Shown: piece by piece, positions 13,634 to 21,795 of the stretch
How the letters are laid out: every line of letters begins with the position of its first letter
Position numbering within the stretch: position 1 is the stretch's first letter
Virus record (IMG/VR): IMGVR_UViG_3300032820_000003
Coordinates: 21,064-85,063 of that record
Strand: one strand, 5' to 3'
Length of the DNA stretch: 64,000 bases
Source: a virus
Notes under the pieces: generated by a model
Databases searched by the model: none
Told to the model about the DNA's origin: nothing
What the model saw: the letters and a program-made list of their open reading frames with translations, nothing else
Made by a program: the position numbers and the translations under genes

Positions 13634-13789
13634 TCAGTACCATCTATCCCTCCGTTCATATGGATCATAAAACCTTTTGGGTTTTGGTTTTACATGTTCT
13701 ATCTGTTCCCAATATTCTATAGTGTTGAAAGAGTTCCCCCAACCTATGCCATTTATCCATTGACCAATGGTACTAATTAATCTCCTCAA
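13634..13789 (-). CDS. 51-residue protein with TTG start coupled to the protease gene
   Basis: No ATG is available in the frame; TTG at 13789 overlaps the TGA stop of the protease gene (TTGA). The product is amphipathic and aromatic (IGQWINGIGWGNSF...YERRDRWY) and ends with TGA. The coding character of the whole stretch and the lack of any other explanation support it; the start is inferred. Confidence 0.4.
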   Translation of the reverse strand: MRRLISTIGQWINGIGWGNSFNTIEYWEQIEHVKPKPKRFYDPYERRDRWY

Positions 13790-15333
13790 TCGTCATTGTC
13801 CTCCTTATCGTCTGCTTTATTCATCCAATCTAAGAATGATTTTGTTAATTTACTATAACCCGGAGAGTCTTCATTTAAACGCTCTCCTAAATGTTCTCCA
13901 GCTTCGTTAGTAACCCACGGTGGTTTGTGATGAATCGGTATGCCGAACATATCCGTTTCCACTTCCACAACTGGAGTGTATCTCATTCCTTCAGGCGGTT
14001 GCTCTGATGGGAATCCATACTCTCTTAATAACTGATGATGCTCTGCATCCCTTCCCTCATAGTTTTCAAGTGTTGGGAAAGATGCTCCATCATTAGCATC
14101 AGTCTTATATCGTTGATCTTCAGCCTTTGCGACTTTCTCAGATCGTTCTCGATGTCCATATTGTTCCAAATACTCTTCAGAATATGGTTCATTCTTATCA
14201 GCTTTTACTAGACCATGATCTCGTGTGGATTGCATTCCACTCCCTTCAGTAGTCCATTCAGTATTAGCTTCCATCCAAGCGTCAAAAGACTTTTTAAAAT
14301 CTATGTCACCTTTATCATTTGCCATTAGTGTCACCTCAATTACTTTTGTTGGGCCTCTATCATTATTGAATTCATCTGGTGTATCTTCTTCATGCGTTGC
14401 GTATAACTTACACCACATATCCTCATCAATATTTCCTACCACAACAGAACAACTATCGCCTGTATAAAATTTACATGTACCACATTTAATATTAGCTTCT
14501 TGTTCTACGTCAGTAGCATGTCGATATCCTGCTGCTTCTTGATCTATCTTTCCATCTTGTTTTTCTAGAGGGATAAGACAGCTGCCGTCCACACAGGAAT
14601 GATCTGGAGAGTTATGCCCCTTTATAATATCAAATCCAGCAGCTTGGTTTACTCCCTTCTCACAGATCGTAACCTCTGCTAGTTCCATTGCGTCTACCTG
14701 AAGATATTTCTGTAGACCTTTTTCCATATTTTGCGTCTTAGTGGCTGATCCAGCAATTGAATAAGAACGTAACTTACCATCATTAACTTGTTCAGCTACT
14801 CGTTTTGATATTTTTGTGTCATCTCGTAGTTCCGTAATAAAGAATAATCCTTTATCATCCACACCACTTTTAAAAATTTGTCCGCTTTTAGTTATATAAC
14901 ATGGCAAAGCCCATCCAACTTGTACATCAGAATGGAGTACCATTGCATTTCTAGTACGGAAATTTCCCATATACTTCTCAAAGGCTTCTTCCAATGCCTT
15001 CGTCATAATCATATGACCTTCTCTATCAACGACCTCTACGGATGCTGGGCCGCCAACCACAATAACGTCATCAGGGTCAATGCCAGTTGCAGCTTTTTGA
15101 AAGTCATCATTATCTGGGAAAGCACGAGCCAATGTAAGAATCTCTCCCTTAGAAGCAATCCCTGCTTTAAATAACCGTAAATATTCATCTAACCCCTTCG
15201 CTATTTTCTCTAGAGAGGTGCGACCAATTTGTTGCTTTTCCAGCATCGTAATACTAGAATCTTCAGCAACAAAATTATAAAAGTCCGAATCTTTCCTTAC
15301 AGAAAATAAAGCTTCATCAAATAGTGTTGTCAT
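13786..15333 (-). CDS. XkdF-like capsid maturation protease with Cys-rich domain
   Basis: 515 residues. Residues 130-200 (MVLHSDVQVGW, then GLFFITELRDD and LRSYSIAGSA) match the XkdF-type phage serine protease pattern, with candidate catalytic His134 and Ser192; ELAEVTICEKGVNQ closes the domain. Residues 284-310 hold C-x2-C-x7-C-x12-C, a spacing seen in small metal or iron-sulfur domains. A long acidic tail follows. It lies next to major capsid and scaffold genes, as expected for prohead processing. ATG at 15333 follows AAGGAG. Confidence 0.7.
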   Translation of the reverse strand: MTTLFDEALFSVRKDSDFYNFVAEDSSITMLEKQQIGRTSLEKIAKGLDEYLRLFKAGIASKGEILTLARAFPDNDDFQKAATGIDPDDVIVVGGPASVEVVDREGHMIMTKALEEAFEKYMGNFRTRNAMVLHSDVQVGWALPCYITKSGQIFKSGVDDKGLFFITELRDDTKISKRVAEQVNDGKLRSYSIAGSATKTQNMEKGLQKYLQVDAMELAEVTICEKGVNQAAGFDIIKGHNSPDHSCVDGSCLIPLEKQDGKIDQEAAGYRHATDVEQEANIKCGTCKFYTGDSCSVVVGNIDEDMWCKLYATHEEDTPDEFNNDRGPTKVIEVTLMANDKGDIDFKKSFDAWMEANTEWTTEGSGMQSTRDHGLVKADKNEPYSEEYLEQYGHRERSEKVAKAEDQRYKTDANDGASFPTLENYEGRDAEHHQLLREYGFPSEQPPEGMRYTPVVEVETDMFGIPIHHKPPWVTNEAGEHLGERLNEDSPGYSKLTKSFLDWMNKADDKEDNDD

Positions 15334-15342
15334 AAAAACTCC

Positions 15343-16278
15343 TTATATATGACTGCCCCAAATAACTCCATGTACAACTGGAGTACCTGATGCAGCTACT
15401 ATCGAAACCTTGTCCCTGAAATCTAAGGCGGGCATTCCTGTTTCAAAAGTATCTGTACCTGAAACTCTAATACCTGTTGTAGCAGATGCTACTGTATCAA
15501 AAGCAACATATACGGGAATTGTAGCGTGTTGATTAGTTATTTTAATACCTTTAATTACAATTAAGTCAGATTTCTTTTTAGAGGTTGATAGGTTTGCTGC
15601 TCCTGCCCATGAATAATTTACACCCAAACCACCATCTATATAATCAGAAACTGAGTTATCAGTTCGTATTTCACACATAATCTTATCAACATAGAAATCT
15701 ATATTGTGGTTTGCAACTGTTAAGACTTTCATTAAATACTGTGTAGTATTTGTGGAAGCTGGAACAGCATATGTCGCTGTAATACGTTGAAAACTTGTTG
15801 ATAAACTTGTAGTTGCGGATGTTGCTAGAACAGTATGTGAAGCAGTAACGGCTTCATTATCAGTAATCATAATAGCTACATCACCACTTGCAGATGCTCC
15901 TCGTACTTCAGCTTGAACTGTAATATATTGAACATCTATATTATATGGAACATTTGGAATACTCCAATAAAATCCTTCTCCCCCAGCACTATTACCGGGA
16001 TTTACTAAAAGTGAATTAGTTCCAGAAGCTGCTTGAGCCGAACTTCTAGATATTGCTGAACCTACAGCTGTAAATTCTGTAATATTAGTCCCTTCAATAC
16101 TAGGGTTTTTAACTAGGTTAACCGCTGGTTTAGTCGCAGCCGCTGTTACAAGGGTCTGGGCTGTTGTTGATAGCGTTTCTTCAAAAGGAACGTAACGTGT
16201 CATTGGATGAACAGATTGTCTAGTTGACGAATCTACATCCCATTCTCTTGCATCAGTATGTCGTATGTTATCACTCAT
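15343..16278 (-). CDS. virion protein with carbohydrate-binding-like jelly roll
   Basis: 311 residues. About residues 45-215 have the pattern of CBM4/9-type jelly rolls: NLVKNPSIEG at the start, an internal FYWSIPNVP and STSFQRITATY, then IDFYVDKIMCE. Such modules bind glycans and decorate phage heads or tails. The C-terminal part is beta-rich. It sits directly downstream of the major capsid region, so a head decoration role is plausible. Confidence 0.55.
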   Translation of the reverse strand: MSDNIRHTDAREWDVDSSTRQSVHPMTRYVPFEETLSTTAQTLVTAAATKPAVNLVKNPSIEGTNITEFTAVGSAISRSSAQAASGTNSLLVNPGNSAGGEGFYWSIPNVPYNIDVQYITVQAEVRGASASGDVAIMITDNEAVTASHTVLATSATTSLSTSFQRITATYAVPASTNTTQYLMKVLTVANHNIDFYVDKIMCEIRTDNSVSDYIDGGLGVNYSWAGAANLSTSKKKSDLIVIKGIKITNQHATIPVYVAFDTVASATTGIRVSGTDTFETGMPALDFRDKVSIVAASGTPVVHGVIWGSHI

Positions 16279-16296
16279 TTAATTAATTTCTCCTTA

Positions 16297-16560
16297 TTAA
16301 TCGCCAAAGCCAAAATGGGCTATGCCTATAAAACTTACCATTACGGCTGACGTATGCAATATAAGAAGACCAACAGCTACTAGTCCAGTTTTTGCTCCTA
16401 AAACTCTTGACCTCCAAATCTGCATTTCATTCACATCATCTTGTATTTTTTCTACTCTCGCACTTAATGTTTCATTTAATGCTGTTTGACTTTCTATGTA
16501 TGCATCCAACCGTTCCATGTAAGTTGCCAGATTGACAACTACTTCTTTTTCGGTGGACAT
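16297..16560 (-). CDS. coiled-coil protein with C-terminal membrane helices, 87 aa
   Basis: ATG at 16560 follows GAGGTAAATTAT. The first 50 residues form a charged coiled coil; residues 55-84 are hydrophobic (TGLVAVGLLILHTSAVMVSFIGIAHFGFG). It resembles the haemolysin XhlA-type layout found in phage lysis modules, but the match is only in topology. Confidence 0.5.
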   Translation of the reverse strand: MSTEKEVVVNLATYMERLDAYIESQTALNETLSARVEKIQDDVNEMQIWRSRVLGAKTGLVAVGLLILHTSAVMVSFIGIAHFGFGD

Positions 16561-16592
16561 ATAATTTACCTCTTTGTATTTTTAATGAAAGA

Positions 16593-16622
16593 GAGGGGGA
16601 GGGTATTTCTCCCTCACCCCTC
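16593..16622. terminator. GC-rich hairpin after the major capsid gene
   Basis: GAGGGG and AGGG pair with CCCT and CCCCTC around a seven-base loop (ten pairs). On the - strand it begins right after the capsid stop codon and is followed by the moderately T-rich TCTTTCATT. Probably a terminator or a transcript-end stabiliser for the highly expressed capsid gene. Confidence 0.6.
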
Positions 16623-16632
16623 AAAGTTAAGA

Positions 16633-18000
16633 CTAGGACGTAGCGTTCAAGTCACCAATCTTGGACTGTACCCAGATATTTCTGCATCGCATTTCACCCA
16701 TTGTGTAGAGTAGACCTCTAACAACAAGTGCATTGGCGGCGAAGTAATCTCTGTTCTCTACATACTGCGTGGGTTGCGCTATGGCAATTTCCATGTAGTC
16801 TGTATCAAGTACATAGATGTTTGACCCAAGAACTGAGTCATCGGCGGCTACTGAACTTGGTACATCCGCATCTGGTAGAATTGGGATACCTTGATAAGTA
16901 GCGAGGACTAGTCCAGTTCGTGTACCGGGGAAGGTTCTTTCAGAACCGACTCCAACCTGATACTCTTCCTGTCCCATGTACCTCTGATTGCTATTAAGCA
17001 ACCTTTCCAAGTTAAAGTACTGGTCGTGACCAAGTAGGATCAACTTAGGCTCACCACCATTCTGCCTGATATTCTGTATAGCTGTATCAAGCAAAGTAAG
17101 GGTGAGGTTTCGTCCAACACCAGCATTCATGCTGACGTTAGCGGATGCGTTCCATTGTCCTGCGGCCCTACCACCAAAGGTAAGGTCATAGGCTCGGATA
17201 CCACCATTTGCTGCGAAGTTAGCATTAGGAGTACCGCCAATAAAGTTTTGACCGTCCTCTGCTACTACGTCATCAAGTGATGTCATTCCAGCCCTGCTGT
17301 AAATAGCAACTCCGTCACCATCGGCAAAAGCTGTACCGCTTGCCAAGGTAACAACACCAGTAGTAGTATTAACAGCCGAGACTGTTCGTCCTACTTCACC
17401 TGTAATCCAGTTATTAGCTGAAGTGTCGTATTGTGCTACTGTGTCACCAACTTTAAAGCTGGCTGCCATAGATGCTGGAACTGTAAAAGAAGTTGTTCCA
17501 CCAGCAGATGTAATCATTGCTGCGGGGGACAATAGTTCCTCGTTAATTTCTTTGATGTGGTCAAGCTGTGCATTTTCGTTTTCCAACGCCAACACATCTC
17601 CTACGCCACCCTCAAGCTGTGCAGTAAAGACGGACTTTACCGATGCTCCGAAAGTGGTTGCTACGATTCGGGGTAAACTCGATACCGTTGCGATGTTTGA
17701 GATATCAACATCTGGAAGGGTTCCTGTTTCTGTAACAGGGCGGGATCGTCCTGAACCACGATCAGTTCTGACCCTCCAACCAGCTGTATTTCCCCAGACA
17801 GTTCTGGGAATGGCATTGAAGAAACGAGTTTGGTTATTCAAAGCTTGCCATACTTTTCGTCCATACGTAGTATTAAAAATACCAGTTGCAGTATCGACTG
17901 TGAAATATGATTGTTTCATCATATACTCAGGGCCAAATACGCTCTGATACAAACCACGCTGAGACTGTGCTACATATTCACTAAGTGATGGGTTTGACAT
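16633..18000 (-). CDS. major capsid protein
   Basis: 455 residues. The N-terminal arm (about 1-90), a following beta/alpha region and the closing ALVVRGLLYTMGEMRCRNIWVQSKIGDL fit an HK97-fold major capsid protein, and the gene lies below scaffold and portal. ATG at 18000 has AGGAGG at seven bases; the ATG at 18006 is too close to the ribosome site. Followed by a strong hairpin (16593-16622). No family name is certain. Confidence 0.7.
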   Translation of the reverse strand: MSNPSLSEYVAQSQRGLYQSVFGPEYMMKQSYFTVDTATGIFNTTYGRKVWQALNNQTRFFNAIPRTVWGNTAGWRVRTDRGSGRSRPVTETGTLPDVDISNIATVSSLPRIVATTFGASVKSVFTAQLEGGVGDVLALENENAQLDHIKEINEELLSPAAMITSAGGTTSFTVPASMAASFKVGDTVAQYDTSANNWITGEVGRTVSAVNTTTGVVTLASGTAFADGDGVAIYSRAGMTSLDDVVAEDGQNFIGGTPNANFAANGGIRAYDLTFGGRAAGQWNASANVSMNAGVGRNLTLTLLDTAIQNIRQNGGEPKLILLGHDQYFNLERLLNSNQRYMGQEEYQVGVGSERTFPGTRTGLVLATYQGIPILPDADVPSSVAADDSVLGSNIYVLDTDYMEIAIAQPTQYVENRDYFAANALVVRGLLYTMGEMRCRNIWVQSKIGDLNATS

Positions 18001-18030
18001 ACTCATTCCTCCTATAATTTTTTAGTGTTA

Positions 18031-18867
18031 TTAGTTTATTAATTCTCTTGGAACTCCATCTGTTTTGCCCATTTCAATATCGGCTTGCAGATTTCGTAGT
18101 TCTTTCCAAGAAAGATTCATTAATTGCTCGACAGTATCACCGTCACCAGCGGACTTCGCTATAGGCGTAGTTCCATCGGTTCCGATTCCTGCGTCAATCA
18201 TTCTAGGCCCTTGCAAGGAAGTTTCCTCTCGGAAGCCCATCTTGCGTAACCTCTCTTCACTTTCGTTCTGAATGGCTTTTTCCATGTTAGCCTCATACGA
18301 AGCGACCTGTTTCTTCAGATCGTCTAGTCTTTTCCTCATCTCTGCCATTTCATCATCGTCTTCTTCGGCATCATCTTCGCCTTCCTTTCTCATCTCTGCT
18401 GCTTTACCTTCTTCCTCTTCTTCGTCCATAGGATAATCATCTTCGCCCTTTTTAGCGTATTTTGCGCCTTCAACGGCTTCGTCATCCTCTTCTTCTTCAT
18501 GATTCTCTTTGAGCATAGCCTGAATAGTTGCCTGAACTGACTCAGTCTTACTATCAATACTAGCTTTCTTTTCGGAGTCATCGGCATTACCAGCAGACTT
18601 ACCAGTACTAGAAGCATTATTTACTTTAGTACCATCTACATCCATACCATTATCTCCTTTGATCATCGAAACTACTGCACCAGCTATTTCTTTAACGAGT
18701 GCTGTATGTTCCGCATTGGCTGCATCTTCTTCAGCCTTTCTCAATTCAGCTTCTTCAGTTGCTGAAAAGCGGGAATCCATCTTCTGTAGAACCTCGGCGA
18801 CTGCCGCTAGAGCCAAGTTGGTTCCCTCCATTTGCTTCTCCACTCTTGTCATTATTTCATCTGACAT
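18031..18867 (-). CDS. scaffold-like acidic coiled-coil protein
   Basis: 278 residues. ATG at 18867 follows GGAGGTGATC, preferred over one at 18915 with a poor site. Very acidic centre with Glu/Asp runs, long coiled-coil segment (EMAEMRKRLDDLKKQVASYEANMEKAIQ region) and a compact C-terminus. Acidic coiled coil immediately upstream of the capsid gene is the usual position and composition of a scaffolding protein. Late-type box at 18971-18980. Confidence 0.65.
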   Translation of the reverse strand: MSDEIMTRVEKQMEGTNLALAAVAEVLQKMDSRFSATEEAELRKAEEDAANAEHTALVKEIAGAVVSMIKGDNGMDVDGTKVNNASSTGKSAGNADDSEKKASIDSKTESVQATIQAMLKENHEEEEDDEAVEGAKYAKKGEDDYPMDEEEEEGKAAEMRKEGEDDAEEDDDEMAEMRKRLDDLKKQVASYEANMEKAIQNESEERLRKMGFREETSLQGPRMIDAGIGTDGTTPIAKSAGDGDTVEQLMNLSWKELRNLQADIEMGKTDGVPRELIN

Positions 18868-18929
18868 AGGGATCACCTCCATTTTATTTTTGCTCCAACG
18901 GTTGGTCTTAGCCATCCGACCATTAGATT

Positions 18930-18945
18930 ATATAGAAACCTATAT
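18930..18945 (-). other. leader hairpin below late-type promoter
   Basis: ATATAG-GTTT-CTATAT, a perfect six-pair hairpin on the - strand, lies in the leader between the late-type box (18971-18980) and the scaffold gene. Confidence 0.5.
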
Positions 18946-18970
18946 TGTGATTTATATATTAACCACATTT

Positions 18971-18980
18971 TATTATACTA
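18971..18980 (-). promoter_or_regulatory. late-type promoter box TAGTATAATA
   Basis: Exact TAGTATAATA with no -35 match to TTGACA; leads into the scaffold and major capsid genes. Confidence 0.6.
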
Positions 18981-19002
18981 TTTTTATAGAAAAATCCTAA
19001 CG

Positions 19003-19212
19003 TTAATCGTCTATTGGGGGTACTTCTCCAGCCGATAGACGTAATATATCGTTTCTAAAGTCATATAAAGGAACTTGAACCAGTTTTTTAAACTTTTCAC
19101 ATTGTGTTCCTTCAGGTAATGAAGCTTCAACTAAGTCTAAAACTTTACCTACCATACGTGAATGTCTTGCCACGATAAATTCTTGTTCTTTTGTTACATT
19201 TAAATCTGCCAT
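19003..19212 (-). CDS. hypothetical protein, 69 aa
   Basis: ATG at 19212 follows AGAGGTTAGAAAAGA. Helical, one Cys, acidic end. It lies between two head-region genes and may be a small structural or assembly protein. Confidence 0.55.
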   Translation of the reverse strand: MADLNVTKEQEFIVARHSRMVGKVLDLVEASLPEGTQCEKFKKLVQVPLYDFRNDILRLSAGEVPPIDD

Positions 19213-19227
19213 TCTTTTCTAACCTCT

Positions 19228-19716
19228 TTATACTTTTGTTTTAAAAGTAGTACTAACTAATTCTTTGACAATATTATTCTCAGAAAACCATTTATCTGCT
19301 ACGGTTTGTAGGATTGGATTCCCTTGTACCGCAGGAATAGTATCTACTATTGCCCAATTTCCATCAGGCATTAAAACTGGTTTCTGATTTTTATATGTTC
19401 GTCTATGTTTTCTAACAGTCGTATTTCTACTCCCGGTTTTTCTTCTATGCCGTTTTACATTCTGTACATATGTTCCTGACACAGGTTCGGCGGGCCTTCC
19501 ATTAGTCAATAAATCCATGTCAGGATGGTTGTAACCATAGTTTATCCCATCATTTGTTTTATTAATAAATTCAGACGCTCGTATATTTCGTTGTGTGTCT
19601 GAAGGAATGGAAGAATTTGCTATCCATTGATTCGTTTCTCTAATAGCTTTATCAGTTAGTTTCTCTATAGCTTTTTCCATAGCCAATCTAGCTATTTTTG
19701 CTTTAATATTAGCCAT
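19228..19716 (-). CDS. basic head-region protein, 162 aa
   Basis: ATG at 19716 preceded by a G-run and a late-type box at 19742-19751. N-terminal helix, a Lys/Arg-rich middle (VKRHRRKTGSRNTTVRKHRR) and a helical C-terminus (TVADKWFSENNIVKELV) reminiscent of head-tail joining proteins of the HK97 gp10 type. Assignment tentative. Confidence 0.5.
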   Translation of the reverse strand: MANIKAKIARLAMEKAIEKLTDKAIRETNQWIANSSIPSDTQRNIRASEFINKTNDGINYGYNHPDMDLLTNGRPAEPVSGTYVQNVKRHRRKTGSRNTTVRKHRRTYKNQKPVLMPDGNWAIVDTIPAVQGNPILQTVADKWFSENNIVKELVSTTFKTKV

Positions 19717-19741
19717 AAAGTACCTATCCCCCCTATAATAT

Positions 19742-19751
19742 AATTATACTA
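19742..19751 (-). promoter_or_regulatory. late-type promoter box TAGTATAATT
   Basis: TAGTATAATT, one base from the consensus, about 25 bases upstream of the 19228-19716 start; no recognisable -35 box. Confidence 0.5.
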
Positions 19752-19774
19752 AGTAAAACGAAATTTCCTGTTAT

Positions 19775-21073
19775 TTAATTATTAACCCATAATTCAGGCA
19801 ATACGTCTACGAATTTATCGCCACTATTATCATATCTATTCAAATATAATACCTCTTTACCTATACATCCATACTGTGGATGCCAGTATGTAGCTATTTG
19901 TTTAGGACGAGTAATTGCAGTTAATCTCTGTAATGCAAACTCATCTCCCCCCTTCATTGTTCCACAGATATGTATTTCACCTGTTCCTATATCAATCTCA
20001 TCTACTCGATGAAAATGACCTATCATAACAGAATCAAAATTGTCAGGAAGATTCCCTGCTACTCCAAGTTCCTCTCTCAAGGCTCGTTGGTATTCAAATA
20101 CAGAACGCATCTTTGTAATATTATTCTGAATAGCTGTTCCTGATCCTGCTCCCGAAATAGCATCTCCATGCATTATTAAGACTTTTCGATCATATACATC
20201 AAATGTTGTTGCATAACTCTTTGGTATATGAAATTTTATATTCTTCTGATCTCGACAGAAAGTTGCTACCCATTGATACAACATGTAATCCCAATCCATA
20301 AACTTGTCTTTCATTGGAGGTTTCCTAGTCATACGACCATGATTACCTACAACACATGGTACTTCAATTTCGGAAAAGTGTGGGGCAAAAAACATTAAGG
20401 CTTGGGCTATTAAATTAGCCCCTCTAATCATCTGTCCCATACAGTTATCAATATTAGTACGGGCTAACTCTTCATGGATATCTCCACTAATCATATCTCC
20501 TAACATAGGAATAATCAACTTATTAATTGGAGATGCTTTACGCCTTAACTCTACTAATTGTAATAATTGATTGGCCCATCCATATAATCGTTCATTAAAA
20601 ATATCAATATTATATTCATTTAATCCGACCATTTGGTCGATTTCAACTTTATCCCCAACATGAGTGTCCGATAACGGAGCGACCATAGTCTGCTCCCTGC
20701 CCTGTCCCGAAACCTTTTTAGGTTTAGGAATCGCCACAGAACGAATTGCGGGAGCAAGAGTCCGTATCGAATCCTCAAACACTTCATTTTTAACTTGATT
20801 TTTAATTGATTGTTCATATAGTTTCTTCCAATAAACTGCTTCTGTCTTAAACGTTTGAAGTTTTTTATCTAATTTAATCCTATCTGAACCATCTAAATCA
20901 TGTACTGCGTCAGCGATTTCTTCTGAAAAGATTTCCCTGTCGTACCACCTTTGAACTGTTGTTCGATGTACTTCCACTCCATACTCCTCCGCTAACCACC
21001 TCGTTATTCCCGTCCATGTCTGTCCTAGTTGTCTCTTTCTTACGATTTCTGATCTTGCCTGTTCTGGAATCAT
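19775..21073 (-). CDS. HTH plus calcineurin-like metallophosphoesterase
   Basis: 432 residues. Residues 1-48 look like a transposase-type helix-turn-helix (IVRKRQLGQTWTGITRWLAEEYGVEVHRTTVQRW region). From 131 the metallophosphoesterase motifs appear in order: PLSDTHVGD (Asp136, His138), MLGDMISG, VVGNHGRM, LIMHGDAIS and GHFHRVDE. All metal ligands are present, so it is probably active on a phosphodiester. It lies among head genes. ATG at 21073 follows GGAGGGATT. Confidence 0.8.
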   Translation of the reverse strand: MIPEQARSEIVRKRQLGQTWTGITRWLAEEYGVEVHRTTVQRWYDREIFSEEIADAVHDLDGSDRIKLDKKLQTFKTEAVYWKKLYEQSIKNQVKNEVFEDSIRTLAPAIRSVAIPKPKKVSGQGREQTMVAPLSDTHVGDKVEIDQMVGLNEYNIDIFNERLYGWANQLLQLVELRRKASPINKLIIPMLGDMISGDIHEELARTNIDNCMGQMIRGANLIAQALMFFAPHFSEIEVPCVVGNHGRMTRKPPMKDKFMDWDYMLYQWVATFCRDQKNIKFHIPKSYATTFDVYDRKVLIMHGDAISGAGSGTAIQNNITKMRSVFEYQRALREELGVAGNLPDNFDSVMIGHFHRVDEIDIGTGEIHICGTMKGGDEFALQRLTAITRPKQIATYWHPQYGCIGKEVLYLNRYDNSGDKFVDVLPELWVNN

Positions 21074-21188
21074 AATCCCTCCTAATCTCTAAATAAATAA
21101 TTTTTCCACATATCACACAGAGTAAATCCTTATCTGAATTTAAATACATAGCCCCTTCACATTTGGGGCATAATTTATGAGTTATCAT
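20910..21188 (-). CDS. zinc-ribbon protein overlapping the phosphoesterase gene
   Basis: 92 residues from ATG at 21188. Residues 7-10 (CPKC) and 25-28 (CVIC) form a clear zinc ribbon in the stretch before the phosphoesterase start. The frame then continues for 164 bases inside that gene in another phase, with a Ser/Gly/Asn-rich tail, to a TGA at 20910. The N-terminal ribbon is convincing; the tail may be an overlap extension with little constraint. Confidence 0.5.
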   Translation of the reverse strand: MITHKLCPKCEGAMYLNSDKDLLCVICGKIIYLEIRRDYDSRTGKIRNRKKETTRTDMDGNNEVVSGGVWSGSTSNNSSKVVRQGNLFRRNR

Positions 21189-21795
21189 CTTCTAAGAGAT
21201 GCATAATCTTCTGTATGTTTGTTGTACGACCATGATACGCCTCTTCCATTAGGTTGTCAAGGTCTTTCATTAATGATACTATCTCTGCTGATGGATCAAC
21301 ACTATCCGATACCGCTGATTCTCTAGAGCGTCTATCTTTCTGTTCTCCATCTTTAATTTGTTCTACTTGCATTACGTACTCTTGTTCAGCTTCCGCAGCT
21401 GTATTATCCATTTCAGATGGAAACTCTGATACTTTAGGAGTATCGTTTTCCATATGTCGTTGATCTAGTGCTTTTTTAAGAGTCTCATATTTCTTTTCAA
21501 CCTTCTTCTTTTTCTTGTTACCCCCACCATAAGTCGGTGTAAAGAATCCTGAATCAGTTGAGGTTGCTACAGCCCCACCAAATCCTCCGCCATCGCCTCC
21601 ATTCTCTTTTTGGAGGTCTGCTGTATCTTCATTCCACGATTGCTGTAGTGTATCGACATCCGTTAAAAGCATCTGCTGTTGTTCAGTAGATAAAAGTATT
21701 TTTGTTTTATGGAAGAGGTCTAAAAATTCCATATAGCCTTTCTTTTCAAAAACTTTTAAAAGACCTTTATACGCTCGTTCTTGTATTTTATCCAT
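21175..21795 (-). CDS. hypothetical head-region protein, 206 aa
   Basis: ATG at 21795 overlaps the stop of the 21795 gene (TAATG). Helical N-terminus, a Gly-rich stretch near residues 64-90, a Lys-rich segment (KKKKKVEKKYETLKKAL) and an acidic C-terminal helix. Probably a portal- or head-associated assembly protein by position. No family recognised. Confidence 0.55.
   Translation of the reverse strand: MDKIQERAYKGLLKVFEKKGYMEFLDLFHKTKILLSTEQQQMLLTDVDTLQQSWNEDTADLQKENGGDGGGFGGAVATSTDSGFFTPTYGGGNKKKKKVEKKYETLKKALDQRHMENDTPKVSEFPSEMDNTAAEAEQEYVMQVEQIKDGEQKDRRSRESAVSDSVDPSAEIVSLMKDLDNLMEEAYHGRTTNIQKIMHLLEDDNS

Noticed and set aside
17423-17947. 174-codon + strand frame inside the major capsid gene
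   Set aside because: No ribosome site or promoter, and it is a shadow of the strongly supported capsid gene on the opposite strand.
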